From: Sedimentitalea sp041224545
GTDB lineage: Bacteria > Pseudomonadota > Alphaproteobacteria > Rhodobacterales > Rhodobacteraceae
NCBI RefSeq assembly: GCF_041224545.1
Contig: NZ_JBGFGP010000145.1
Coordinates: forward strand, 1 to 64,000
Direction of reading: 5' to 3'
DNA length: 64,000 nt
Positions 9,310 through 17,159 of the stretch are shown here, piece by piece. The notes under the pieces were generated by a model. It searched no databases. It was not told the DNA's origin and worked only from the letters and a program-made list of their open reading frames with translations. Numbering within the stretch: the stretch's first letter is position 1; the number at the start of each line of letters is the position of its first letter. Position numbers and translations under genes: made by a program.

Positions 9310-11226
9310 TCAGAAGGACAGGTCGTCGTCGAGATTGCGCCCGAGATCACGGAATTTGGCCTGCTCGGCTTCCATCTGCCGGGCCACCTCCGTCACCTTG
9401 TCCTGCTGCAGGGCGGCGGCGCGATCGGTGAAGACCTGATCGCCGGCTTCCTCATGCGTCATTTCGAGGAATTCCTGCGTGACCGTGATCTGATCAATCT
9501 TGCCGGGCAGCGCTTCTTCCAACACGGCGTAGTTACCGCGTCGCAGCTCGGCCAGGCCTTCCTCACCCAACTCCTTGAAGAGCTCGGACTGCAAGGTCCG
9601 CTCGACCACCTCTTCCTGTTCCTCGGTAAGCGTGCCCTCTTTCAGCATGTTCGCCAGTTCCTGCAGATAGACGTTCGGTCCTCGGTCTGCATCGTCCACC
9701 AGTGAGAGGTCATGCCCATCCTCAGCGTTGAGCCCTACCCCGACCGGCACACCCAGTTCACGTGCCCGTTCCATGATGCGGTCGATCACGCCATCAACCT
9801 TTTCGAGCGCGGCATCGAGTTGGTTATCATTGGCGGTCTCTACCGTGAGGCCGTCCTTCGCCAAGACCGCATCCATGTCTCGCTCGACCCAATCCTGAGC
9901 CAACCCGTAATTCATAGTGCCGCCCGAGACGATGCGGGCAGTGAGATCGTCGCCGTCGATCCCTGCTTCCCGCGCATCGGACAGGATGCCCTCCAGACCC
10001 TCATCCTGCCTGGATTGCAGCGCTTCGATCAGACGCGCATCCCCTGCCCCCGGTGGATAGGGTTCGGCCAGGTCCCGCCCAAACCGCGCCCGCAGGTCTG
10101 GGTCGGGAACCATCTGCGACAGGTCGCGAATAATCGGTGCCGCTTTCACCTCAAAACTGGCGCGTGCTTCACCGTCCAGTTCCTCGGCCTTGAGCCGCAG
10201 GGCCTCGATGGTGCGCTCGGAATACTCGATCGCATCCCCGACGGTCTGGATGTCCTTCATGTCTATCTCTCCTGCGGTGAACTGGTGAACGGTATTGGTG
10301 CCAAGCCCCTTGGCCATGGCCCGCACGGCGCGGGCGAGGTGACGCTGATCCAAGCGATCCAGAAGATCGGCAAGCTTGGCATAGTCTTTGGCAAAGCCCA
10401 CGACCTGGGCCTGGGCGATGGCGGATTCCTCAGGCCTCATCGCGATCTCACGCGGCAGACGCGCTTCTTCCTTGGCGCGGTAGATTTCTTCGATACCGGG
10501 AGCCTTGGCGAAGATACCGCGCTCAAGCCGCGTGGTCGCGTCCAGCATCACGCCATAGCCCTCTGCGATCTCCGCCTGTTTCTCACGCATGAGCTGCGGT
10601 GACATCACCCCCTCGGCCCAGCAGGAAAACCAGGTCCCCAGCTCGCGGCCACGATTGTTCAAAACGATATGCGCATGGCGGTGCGCGCGGTCATCATGGA
10701 CCGCCAGGACGTAGTCCCACTGGTCGCCATATTCACCGCTCTCGAAGAAATGTTCCGCCCAGTCGAGCGCGATGTCGCGGACCTTGTCGGTGCTAACATC
10801 TGTCGGAAAGGACAGAAGCATGTGAGAGGTAAAGCCGAGCTTCGTGGTGCCCCGCCAGGTCTCGGCCCAGGAGTCGATAATGTTGTCCTTCTGCTCGCCT
10901 GTCAGAACCGCCGCCTCATCTAGCGGATTGGTCATCGTCGAATAGCTGAAGACCGCCTTGTCGTTGATGTAGGAGAGCTGGTTGCCGAGCGAAGCACGCG
11001 TCTTGCACCCCCCTGCCCTGATCCGCTTGAACACCGCCGCCCGGCTCTGACCGGATGCTGCCTTCGCAATGTTGCGCACCGAAAGCCGTCCAACCCGCGC
11101 AAAGCTTCGCCCCTGTCGGCGTCCTGCCAGCCGCGCTTCGATCCGCGCCTGGGCCTTGCCTCGGATACGCTCGTCTTCCCAGAGGCGGCCCATGACAGAG
11201 GTATAGAGGGAAAGCGGGTCAGCCAT
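9310..11226 (-). CDS. conjugative relaxase, VirD2-like (MOBP-type)
   Basis: A 638-residue nickase. The metal-binding histidine triad is visible in HDDRAHRHAHIVLNNRG, and catalytic-tyrosine candidates lie upstream in SYINDKAVFSYSTM. After the roughly 270-residue relaxase domain there is a long charged, helical C-terminal region that ends in LGRNLDDDLSF. It overlaps the accessory gene upstream by 8 bases and is followed by traG. The nick core TATCCTGC at 11943-11950 lies just upstream of the operon and suits a VirD2/IncP-type enzyme. Confidence 0.9.
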   Translation of the reverse strand: MADPLSLYTSVMGRLWEDERIRGKAQARIEARLAGRRQGRSFARVGRLSVRNIAKAASGQSRAAVFKRIRAGGCKTRASLGNQLSYINDKAVFSYSTMTNPLDEAAVLTGEQKDNIIDSWAETWRGTTKLGFTSHMLLSFPTDVSTDKVRDIALDWAEHFFESGEYGDQWDYVLAVHDDRAHRHAHIVLNNRGRELGTWFSCWAEGVMSPQLMREKQAEIAEGYGVMLDATTRLERGIFAKAPGIEEIYRAKEEARLPREIAMRPEESAIAQAQVVGFAKDYAKLADLLDRLDQRHLARAVRAMAKGLGTNTVHQFTAGEIDMKDIQTVGDAIEYSERTIEALRLKAEELDGEARASFEVKAAPIIRDLSQMVPDPDLRARFGRDLAEPYPPGAGDARLIEALQSRQDEGLEGILSDAREAGIDGDDLTARIVSGGTMNYGLAQDWVERDMDAVLAKDGLTVETANDNQLDAALEKVDGVIDRIMERARELGVPVGVGLNAEDGHDLSLVDDADRGPNVYLQELANMLKEGTLTEEQEEVVERTLQSELFKELGEEGLAELRRGNYAVLEEALPGKIDQITVTQEFLEMTHEEAGDQVFTDRAAALQQDKVTEVARQMEAEQAKFRDLGRNLDDDLSF

Positions 11227-11905
11227 GTAGAGCGTTCCGGTTCTTAGTCTTCACATCATGTATCGGAGTTCGCGTTCGAGGCTTGCCGAGAGGCAGCGAA
11301 GCCCGATCCGATTTTGAACCGGAACGCTCATCAGCCTCCGCTTCAACTGGTTCGACGCCCTCGTCATCGACTACTTCCCGCAGCCCTGCCCCGCGCTGTA
11401 CCTGTGCCAGATCCTTCATCGCGCCCAGTTCACGGGTCATCTTCAGCGCCAGTTCGACAAGCTCGGAGACCAGTGTCCGATCCTCTTCCGTGAGCACCGT
11501 CCGTCCCCGCCGCACCGCCTTGGCGAGAACCATCCCGGCATCGGTCAAATCGCGTGATTGACGCCAGGCCCCGACAAATCCATCGAGCCGATCCGCTGTG
11601 ACATCCATGAACCCGCAGCGCGCTCGCACCACCGCTTTGAGAGCCTGACTGCGGTTGGCGAATCCCCGCACCCGCCACTCTGCATCGAAGGCAGAAAGCT
11701 CGGATTGAGACGCTCGGAAGGTGACAACCTCGGACGGATCGCGGACAGCAACACCCTCTCCGATTTCCTCCTTGGCAAGCCGCGAAACGTGCCGCACCGA
11801 CACGCCGAATTCGGCTGACAAGTTCTGCGCCGCTTCGCCGGCCTGGAACCGCCCGGCAATCTCGATCCGCTGTTCGATCGTCAGGTTTTTGCGCGAACGC
11901 TTCAC
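11219..11905 (-). CDS. relaxosome accessory protein (MobC-like, helix-turn-helix)
   Basis: A protein of 228 residues. It begins with a helix-turn-helix (NLTIEQRIEIAGRFQAGE, then FGVSVRHVSRLAKEE) followed by a MobC-like segment (VVTFRASQSELSAFDAEWR, then RSQALKAVVRARCGFM). Such proteins bind oriT and load the relaxase. A GTG at 11905 is chosen as start because GAGGGG precedes it; a longer frame from 11953 would run through the oriT candidate. Its stop overlaps the relaxase start. It probably represses its own promoter from the adjacent inverted repeat (inference). Confidence 0.75.
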   Translation of the reverse strand: MKRSRKNLTIEQRIEIAGRFQAGEAAQNLSAEFGVSVRHVSRLAKEEIGEGVAVRDPSEVVTFRASQSELSAFDAEWRVRGFANRSQALKAVVRARCGFMDVTADRLDGFVGAWRQSRDLTDAGMVLAKAVRRGRTVLTEEDRTLVSELVELALKMTRELGAMKDLAQVQRGAGLREVVDDEGVEPVEAEADERSGSKSDRASLPLGKPRTRTPIHDVKTKNRNALHG

Positions 11906-11922
11906 TTCAGACCCCTCGGACA

Positions 11923-11953
11923 AAATGTGTATACATTTGCCATATCCTGCCAA
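11923..11953 (+). other. candidate origin of transfer: inverted repeat plus nick core
   Basis: The 16-base inverted repeat AAATGTGTATACATTT (11923-11938; arms AAATGT/ACATTT) is followed four bases later by TATCCTGC (11943-11950) in the context ATATCCTGCCA. That string matches both the IncP nick region (YATCCTG/Y) and the Agrobacterium T-DNA border core. By analogy the cut would fall between 11949 and 11950. The position, directly upstream of the accessory and relaxase genes, is where oriT is expected. Confidence 0.65.
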
Positions 11954-12170
11954 TGTCTATTCTTACTACGTTTTATATATTTCTTACCTTCATGTCAATT
12001 TGTCTTTACCTGAAACAGGGTGAGTCTGGGAGTCGAATGAGCGTTTCAGAATACCCTCAGGGTCCAATCCTTGCTGACCGAATTGGCCTTATTTAACTCG
12101 GGTAACACGCAGTTTCAGAAGCCACCGGCTCCGTCTGAGGCACGCGTAAAACTAGGGGCAACAGGCAAAG
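11954..12170. other. intergenic region beyond the nick core
   Basis: AT-richer than its surroundings, with a TTTTATATATTTCTTACC stretch at about 11970-11990. No coding frame with a ribosome binding site was found. It may be the rest of oriT or carry promoters for the mobilisation operon. Confidence 0.4.
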
Positions 12171-12196
12171 AAAAAGGCCACCCGAAACGGGTGACT
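12171..12196 (-). terminator. rho-independent terminator for the small minus-strand operon
   Basis: Read on the minus strand: stem CACCCG/CGGGTG (12179-12193) with a three-base loop, then GGCC and five Ts (complement of AAAAA at 12171-12175). It lies about 30 bases after the stop codon at 12228. Confidence 0.7.
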
Positions 12197-12227
12197 TTTA
12201 GGTTCCAAGACAGCTTTCAGGTGCTAG

Positions 12228-12455
12228 TCAGGCGATGACCCCGTCGTGATCCGTGAGCACCATGCCTTCCGTGACACCGACAAAGAGCGGTGTGATCTGG
12301 TACTCGTCCTCCGCGTTTTCCGGCGGCGTCACGGCAACAATCGCAACCGCAGGTACTCCGTCGAGGAAACAGGAAAACATAGCGAAATTGTCGTGCTCTC
12401 CCGAAGTCAGCGCCTAAAAGGCGCTGATATGTTCAGGACACATGTTGGTGCTCAT
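12228..12455 (-). pseudogene. conserved small plasmid protein interrupted by an in-frame amber codon
   Basis: From the ATG at 12455 the frame reads MSTNMCPEHISAF, then TAG at 12414-12416, then stays open for 61 more codons (ALTSGEHDNFAMFSCFLDGV to LTDHDGVIA) to a TGA at 12228. The segment after the amber codon has the look of a small conserved plasmid protein of unknown function, and the two parts make one normal-length protein in one frame. The start overlaps the stop of the DUF2958 gene (ATGA), so the old translational coupling is intact. This could be a point-mutation pseudogene, a suppressed amber, or a re-start at the internal ATG (FAMFSCF). Confidence 0.65.
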
Positions 12456-12811
12456 GTGACGATCCCTCCAGCTTCGCGAGCACGTTCGGCATAGGAGCTG
12501 AGTGGCGCGTCGGCTTTGAAGTGGAGATCCCGCTCGATCGGTAGGCCTAGACGGCCGCGATGCGCCTTGAGGACGCTGAGCCGAACTGAACCCAGTTCCG
12601 GATAGCCAAGGCCAAGATCGCACAATCCGAAACAGATATCCGGATCGTCGGGATCGGTTTCGCTCAGGAGCCAGGTGGCGCCGCCGTCTGGAGTGAAGAG
12701 TTTGACCACCGGGGGATGGTCGATGGTGTCCTCGCCAGCTTCGATGCGGGTCTGGTTTTCTCGGCCATTGGCGGCAAGCTGGTCGAGGATGGCTTGGGGC
12801 AGAAGTTCCAT
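12452..12811 (-). CDS. DUF2958 domain protein
   Basis: 119 residues with the DUF2958 signature PPVVKLFTPDGGATWLLSE followed by CFGLCDLGLGYPELGSVRL. The family is common on alphaproteobacterial plasmids and integrative elements beside ArdC and RadC-like genes; its function is unknown. It is the middle gene of a three-gene minus-strand cluster and overlaps the next gene by four bases. Confidence 0.85.
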   Translation of the reverse strand: MELLPQAILDQLAANGRENQTRIEAGEDTIDHPPVVKLFTPDGGATWLLSETDPDDPDICFGLCDLGLGYPELGSVRLSVLKAHRGRLGLPIERDLHFKADAPLSSYAERAREAGGIVT

Positions 12812-12880
12812 TGTGTCCGTCCTTCGTATGAGATGTCGGTGAGGTTGACGGGAGGGGCGCGAGGCCCCTCCCCGGCCGGG

Positions 12881-13081
12881 TCACTCGGTGACCTGGCCGT
12901 CGTCGCTGTCGGCTTTGGGCTCGAAGAGGACGAGCTCACCATTCACCGGGGTTGCGAAGAGCTGGATGGTCATGAAGGACTTGGCGCCTTCGGTCTGCGG
13001 GAAGGCGACGCCCACCTTGTGGAAGCGAGTCTTGCCATCCTTGCCGGTGTCGGGGGTGGTGACGGTGTAGTACTTGGTCAT
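12881..13081 (-). CDS. small conserved plasmid protein, unknown function
   Basis: 66 residues beginning MTKYYTVTTPDTGKDGKTRF, mostly beta-strand in character, with no cysteines and no catalytic motif. AAGGAG lies ahead of the ATG. It is first of the cluster that continues with DUF2958. I recognise the sequence type from plasmid accessory blocks but know of no assigned function. Confidence 0.7.
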   Translation of the reverse strand: MTKYYTVTTPDTGKDGKTRFHKVGVAFPQTEGAKSFMTIQLFATPVNGELVLFEPKADSDDGQVTE

Positions 13082-13383
13082 ATCGGTTCTCCTTCGTTAT
13101 CGATGCAAACGGGAGACCGTGACTGCCCGGGCCGGCTGTCAGGCTGAACTTTGGGTCGCGAGGAATGGGCGCGAAGCGCACAGGGGAAAGTTCTGCTTGA
13201 AGGGAGTGGCTGAAAGCCACGACCGCCAGACGGACCAGGTCACGGAGATTGCATCAGGAAGAAAACGAAAGGAGAACCGAGGTGGCCGGGCAACGTGCCG
13301 ATCACGCCTGAGCGCAAAAGGATCGGATACGTCCACAATGGATGGCGCCCGACGATAGATGAACCTGCCACGACCGGAATGAC
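13082..13383. other. non-coding stretch
   Basis: About 300 bases with no frame supported by a ribosome binding site or recognisable protein. It must hold the promoter of the 66-residue gene cluster that reads leftward. Confidence 0.4.
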
Positions 13384-13611
13384 ATGTCCCCACGCAACCT
13401 GATATGGCGGGGCATGATCAAGCTTCGACCCATTGCCGATGACGACCTTGTCTTGAACCAGTCCCGACTGTTGAAGGCCATGGAGCTCACCTCCGCCTAT
13501 GCCGACACAAACGGCGGGATTGGGCTGACACAGACGAAAGCTCTCGACAGGAAATTCGGCCGTTGCCATCCGGCTGGGGCTCAGCCAAGTTCATCTAAAA
13601 CAATGAAATAG
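13384..13611 (+). pseudogene. truncated conserved plasmid gene (C-terminus lost)
   Basis: 75 codons. The first 58 or so (NLIWRGMIKLRPIADDDLVL, then SRLLKAMELTSAYAD and GGIGLTQTKALDRKF) resemble a conserved plasmid protein in which the text continues past RKF. Here the frame changes to a short unrelated tail (GRCHPAGAQPSSSKTMK). The break at about 13560 lies about 90 bases before the DUF4917 gene, suggesting that foreign DNA was joined here. Confidence 0.45.
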
Positions 13612-13653
13612 TGCCTGAACGCACGTAACGGCTTAAGAAATTGGTTAAACAAA

Positions 13654-14646
13654 ATGCTTGAAATCATCAGCTTTCAACAAGCGATAGAAGCCACAAAAGG
13701 CGAAGATAAGGCTCTTCTGATCGGCAACGGCTTTTCTGCGCAGTATTTCAACTACGCGAACCTTCTGACGGAGGCGCAGCTGGAAGACGGCAGCCCCGTA
13801 AAAGCACTGTTTGAACAACTTGGCACAGTAGATTTCGAAGCGGTTATCAGGGCTCTCGAGGACGCATCCATTGTCGAGCGGGCCTATGGCAACGAAGTTC
13901 ATGCCAATGAACTCGAGGCCGACGCTCAAAAGGTAAGGGAGGCCCTCGTCAATGCCGTCAACGCGACACATCCCGCCCATCGGGAAGACCTCGAATTCCA
14001 GTATGAAAGCGCGGCAGCGTTTCTGAAGCACTTTAGCAAAGGCCGAGTCTTCACGCTAAACTATGACCTACTGCTCTATTGGGTGAATTTGGAAAAAAGC
14101 CTGCTAACTGACGGGTTTGGCCTTGGCGAAGACGTAGACGATGGCCGTTTCAAAGGCCCTTTCCAAGAAGGTGCATACTGCCGAACTTTCAACCTACATG
14201 GCGGTTTACACCTTTTTCAAGACGGAGTCGGAGATGTCTACAAAGCTCTGAACGATGGCGATGGAGTCATAGCGAACATCACGCACGAGATTGCAAAAAA
14301 CGGGCGGCTTCCTCTCTATGTAGCCGAGGGCACTTCAACATCGAAGCTGCGCAAGATCAACTCCGTCGAGTATCTCCGCCATTGCTATCGCGCACTGCAG
14401 GAAACCACTGCCGCCGTTTTCGTGTTCGGGCACAGCGCAGATTCGAACGACGCCCATATTTATCATGCAATTTTCGGATCAAAGGCTAAGCACGTCTATT
14501 TCGGCGTCTTCCAACCAAACGACGAAAAGGTCACGGCTTTGGATGCCGAACTGGCAAAATACAAAAAGCTCGGAGGGGATGGCGTCCACTACAGCTTCTT
14601 TGACTCTGAGACCGCGCAGGTCTGGGATGGACCGCCGGAGGAATAA
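13654..14646 (+). CDS. DUF4917 family protein (SIR2-like fold predicted)
   Basis: 330 residues. The N-terminal loop LLIGNGFSAQYFNYANLL, the central FTLNYDLLLYW and the later FNLHGGLHLF are the hallmarks of DUF4917, and they match in order the nucleotide loop, Asn-Tyr-Asp and His-Gly elements of SIR2-like proteins. SIR2-like domains in phage defence often destroy NAD, but no such activity has been shown for this gene. It stands alone and in the opposite direction to its neighbours, between a truncated gene and the broken ardC, so it looks like inserted cargo. The ribosome binding site is weak. Confidence 0.7.
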   Translation: MLEIISFQQAIEATKGEDKALLIGNGFSAQYFNYANLLTEAQLEDGSPVKALFEQLGTVDFEAVIRALEDASIVERAYGNEVHANELEADAQKVREALVNAVNATHPAHREDLEFQYESAAAFLKHFSKGRVFTLNYDLLLYWVNLEKSLLTDGFGLGEDVDDGRFKGPFQEGAYCRTFNLHGGLHLFQDGVGDVYKALNDGDGVIANITHEIAKNGRLPLYVAEGTSTSKLRKINSVEYLRHCYRALQETTAAVFVFGHSADSNDAHIYHAIFGSKAKHVYFGVFQPNDEKVTALDAELAKYKKLGGDGVHYSFFDSETAQVWDGPPEE

Positions 14647-14810
14647 GATGCGGACTGACGATCATGCTGTCGGAGAATTCCTGGCTGACGGACGCTGGTT
14701 CTTGCGCGCCCTGATTGGTGTGACTCCATCGTTGCGCATGCCGACGTTGGACATCATTGCTGCTAGTGTTTGCAGTCTGTGCGCCACACAATGCCTAACC
14801 AGCCCGAATT

Positions 14811-14833
14811 GAGGTCGCCTAAGCGGCGACCTC
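14811..14833. terminator. hairpin at the end of ardC
   Basis: Perfect 9-bp arms GAGGTCGCC/GGCGACCTC with a five-base loop span the ardC stop codon (14819-14821). There is no T-run on either side, so terminator function is possible but not certain. Confidence 0.4.
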
Positions 14834-15106
14834 ATCCGTGTTTGGCTGCAGCCCATGCAGGTAATCGACCGCTTTCTGCGCGTGAGCAGCTGCCTGGAAG
14901 ATGAACCGCCTGTCGTTGCGAAGACCGGTCAACCAATGCGCAATGTAGGCGGCGTGTTCGTCACGCGGTTCCGGAGACAGGCCCAGATCAGCAGCCAGAA
15001 ACGCGGCTCCAAGTTCAGCGATGAGCTCTTCCTGGGCATAACCTTCGTCGCCCCAGCGTTTGCGACCGAAACTGCGGTCAAGGCGCTTGGGGTGGCGAGT
15101 CCAATG
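14819..15106 (-). pseudogene. ardC: ardC antirestriction gene, 3' part, cut off by the RIT element
   Basis: 95 codons plus stop. The frame reads HWTRHPKRLDRSFGRKRWGD, then AELGAAFLAADLGL and HAAYIAHWLTGLRND, which is the C-terminal half of ArdC-type antirestriction proteins. The 5' part lies 3.5 kb away at 18593-19195. Both parts meet at the same CAT codon (His); joining them restores the ArdC metal-site text CHEVTH-WTRHPKRL and a protein of about 295 residues, the normal family size. Confidence 0.85.
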
Positions 15107-15109
15107 GGT

Positions 15110-15131
15110 CTTATGCCGACATCGGCATAAG
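15110..15131. repeat. palindrome at left end of the RIT element
   Basis: CTTATGCCGA and TCGGCATAAG, perfect 10-bp arms around CA. It shares the TATGCCGA core with the terminal repeats and may be an extra recombinase binding site. Confidence 0.7.
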
Positions 15132-15134
15132 GGT

Positions 15135-15163
15135 CATAATGCCGATGTTCGGATTATGCCGCG
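15135..15163 (+). repeat. RIT left terminal inverted repeat
   Basis: 29 bases beginning CATAATGCCGATGTTC. It matches the reverse complement of 18567-18595 at 28 of 29 positions. Each copy is itself partly palindromic (CATAAT...ATTATG), as expected for a tyrosine recombinase core site. Confidence 0.85.
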
Positions 15164-15219
15164 CCGATCTTTGCAACCTGTTGCGGTATTGGAAGACCGG
15201 CGCGGCGTGTCAGCATAAT

Positions 15220-16218
15220 TCAGAGCGCTTCGAGGAATGCCAGCAACTCGTCACCCGGCCGATACCGTCCGTTTTTGCCGTCGACCGGTTTCGTCAGCGC
15301 CATCGCTCTTTCTTTCAGTTCGATGTCGGCATGGATGTAGACCTGCGTCGTCTCGACCGATTCATGGCCCAGCCAGAGAGCAATGATTGTTCGGTCCACG
15401 CCGCTCTGCAGAAGCTGCATCGCGGCAGTGTGGCGCAGAACATGGGGCGTGACGCGCTTCAATCTGAACGTCGCGTTGTTCGAGGCGGCGGTGGCCGCAT
15501 GCTTTCGAACGATCCGTTCAACCGCATCCCGGCTCAAAGGCATGCCACGGATTGTCGCGAACAGCGGATCATTGGGTTCGGTGCCGATTTGGGCGAGCCA
15601 TGCTTTCAATGCATCCCTACTGTCTGCGCGCAGCGGCGTCGCGCGTTCCTTTCGGCCTTTGCCCATGCATCTCAGATGCGGCCCTGTGCCGAGTTCAACA
15701 TCCCTGACGCGCAGGCCGATCACCTCTGATACACGAAGGCCCGTCTGAAGCATCGTGAGGAGCAGCAGCCGATCTCGCCGACCAAACCAGGTCGACTGAT
15801 CAGGTGCCTTCAGCAAGGCCTCCATTTCATCCCGCGTTAGGAAGTCCACCACGCGTTTTTCGTGCCGCTTGGACGGCATCGCCAGCACCTTCTGGCAATG
15901 ATGCAGCAAATGGGGTTCACAACCCGCGACGTATTTGAAGAACGAGCGAATGGCCGCGAGGCGCGTGTTCCGGCTTCGCGCGCTGTTGCCGCGTTCCTCC
16001 TCGCAGAAGGTCAAGAACCGCCCGACGATGTCTGCATCGATATGAGCCACGTGCAGATCAGTCGGCGGTAGCCTGGTCTCTGCTGCCGCGTATTTCAGCA
16101 AGAGCCTGAAGGTATCGCGATAGCTGGCAATCGTGTTCGGGCTGGCCTGCATCTGGGTCAACAGCCGCTCGGTGAAGAACCGCTGCACGTAGACGGGCAA
16201 GGGATAGGTCGCGATCAT
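15220..16218 (-). CDS. RIT tyrosine recombinase, third gene
   Basis: 332 residues, phage-integrase family. An N-terminal SAM-like DNA-binding domain (about 1-110) is followed by the catalytic domain with the first Arg in GLRVSEVIGL, the HxLRH box PHVLRHTAAMQLL, the LGHES turn, and the tyrosine nucleophile in TTQVYIHAD. All key residues are intact. It overlaps the second recombinase gene by four bases and is the last gene of the trio. Confidence 0.92.
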   Translation of the reverse strand: MIATYPLPVYVQRFFTERLLTQMQASPNTIASYRDTFRLLLKYAAAETRLPPTDLHVAHIDADIVGRFLTFCEEERGNSARSRNTRLAAIRSFFKYVAGCEPHLLHHCQKVLAMPSKRHEKRVVDFLTRDEMEALLKAPDQSTWFGRRDRLLLLTMLQTGLRVSEVIGLRVRDVELGTGPHLRCMGKGRKERATPLRADSRDALKAWLAQIGTEPNDPLFATIRGMPLSRDAVERIVRKHAATAASNNATFRLKRVTPHVLRHTAAMQLLQSGVDRTIIALWLGHESVETTQVYIHADIELKERAMALTKPVDGKNGRYRPGDELLAFLEAL

Positions 16219-17159
16219 GATGTGCCCTCCAGAACCCGTCGTTCAGCTCGCGCCGCCGCCAACTGCATCAGCTCGGGCACGGCTTCGATGTACCAGAATG
16301 TGTGCTTTGGTTCAGAATGGCCGAGGTAGGTGCTGAGCTTGTACATCTCGGCTTCGATGTCCCGGCCATCCCGGAACCAGTCCAGGATGGTGTGGACAGC
16401 AAATGTGTGCCGCAAATCATGGATGCGCGGCCCATGGCCGTGGCGGTTGAAGGCTTGCGGTGATCGAAGGCCGATATTTCGGCTGACCTGCGCGAAGTTG
16501 TAGCGTGCGCCGCAATCTCCCGCCGGTTCGCCATCTTCTTTGATGAAGAACCGGGGTGACTGACGCACGATCAACCGATCCCGCAACTCGGCATATCGGG
16601 CGAGCTGATGGGCGGTGTCGCCATTGATCGGAAGCTGCCGGTCCCTGCCATTCTTCGTGTTCCGGAGCGTGAGCACAGCACGCTGCAAATCAACGTCATG
16701 GCGATCCAGAGACAAGGCTTCATTCACACGCATCCCCGTCACCGCGATCAAGCCGAACAGGGTTTGCCATAGAGCAGCCCGGAGGCCATATGGTGACGGC
16801 AGTCGACCGGCCTCCGCGACAATATCTGCAATCTGCCTGGGCGCGTAGATATACGGCATCCGCCTTCGATAGCGCCCTGTGACGAGTTGGCTGGACGGGA
16901 TTTCGGTCCGATCATCGTGCTCCGCAAGCCAGAAGGCGAACCGGCGGACCATACCAAGGCGATTAGACCACGTGTTGTTGTCGGCGTTTCCGTAGTTCGA
17001 CTTCCAATCAAGGAACAACGGCGTCGAGATCCGATCAAACCCGTTTTCATCGCCAAAAGTCGTGAACTTGCGCAGAACCCGTTCATCAAAGGTGAGGTCA
17101 AATCCCATCGAGCGTCGCATGGCCAGATATTCGTCAAGTCGTCGGGAAAGCGTCTTCAT
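16215..17159 (-). CDS. RIT tyrosine recombinase, second gene
   Basis: 314 residues. Catalytic elements: Arg in GMRVNEALSL, DLRHTFAVH in place of the HxLRH box (preceded by IHDL), LGHSEPKHT, and the tyrosine in FWYIEAVPEL. The shorter N-terminal domain is typical for the middle RIT enzyme. It overlaps both neighbours by four bases, so the three are made from one message. Confidence 0.92.
   Translation of the reverse strand: MKTLSRRLDEYLAMRRSMGFDLTFDERVLRKFTTFGDENGFDRISTPLFLDWKSNYGNADNNTWSNRLGMVRRFAFWLAEHDDRTEIPSSQLVTGRYRRRMPYIYAPRQIADIVAEAGRLPSPYGLRAALWQTLFGLIAVTGMRVNEALSLDRHDVDLQRAVLTLRNTKNGRDRQLPINGDTAHQLARYAELRDRLIVRQSPRFFIKEDGEPAGDCGARYNFAQVSRNIGLRSPQAFNRHGHGPRIHDLRHTFAVHTILDWFRDGRDIEAEMYKLSTYLGHSEPKHTFWYIEAVPELMQLAAARAERRVLEGTS

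Noticed and set aside
12246..12494. 82-codon plus-strand frame
   Set aside because: Antisense to the amber-interrupted small gene, whose minus-strand translation has recognisable, ordered protein character.
13240..13569. 109-codon minus-strand frame
   Set aside because: It overlaps the truncated plus-strand gene that has family-like text, and has no ribosome binding site.
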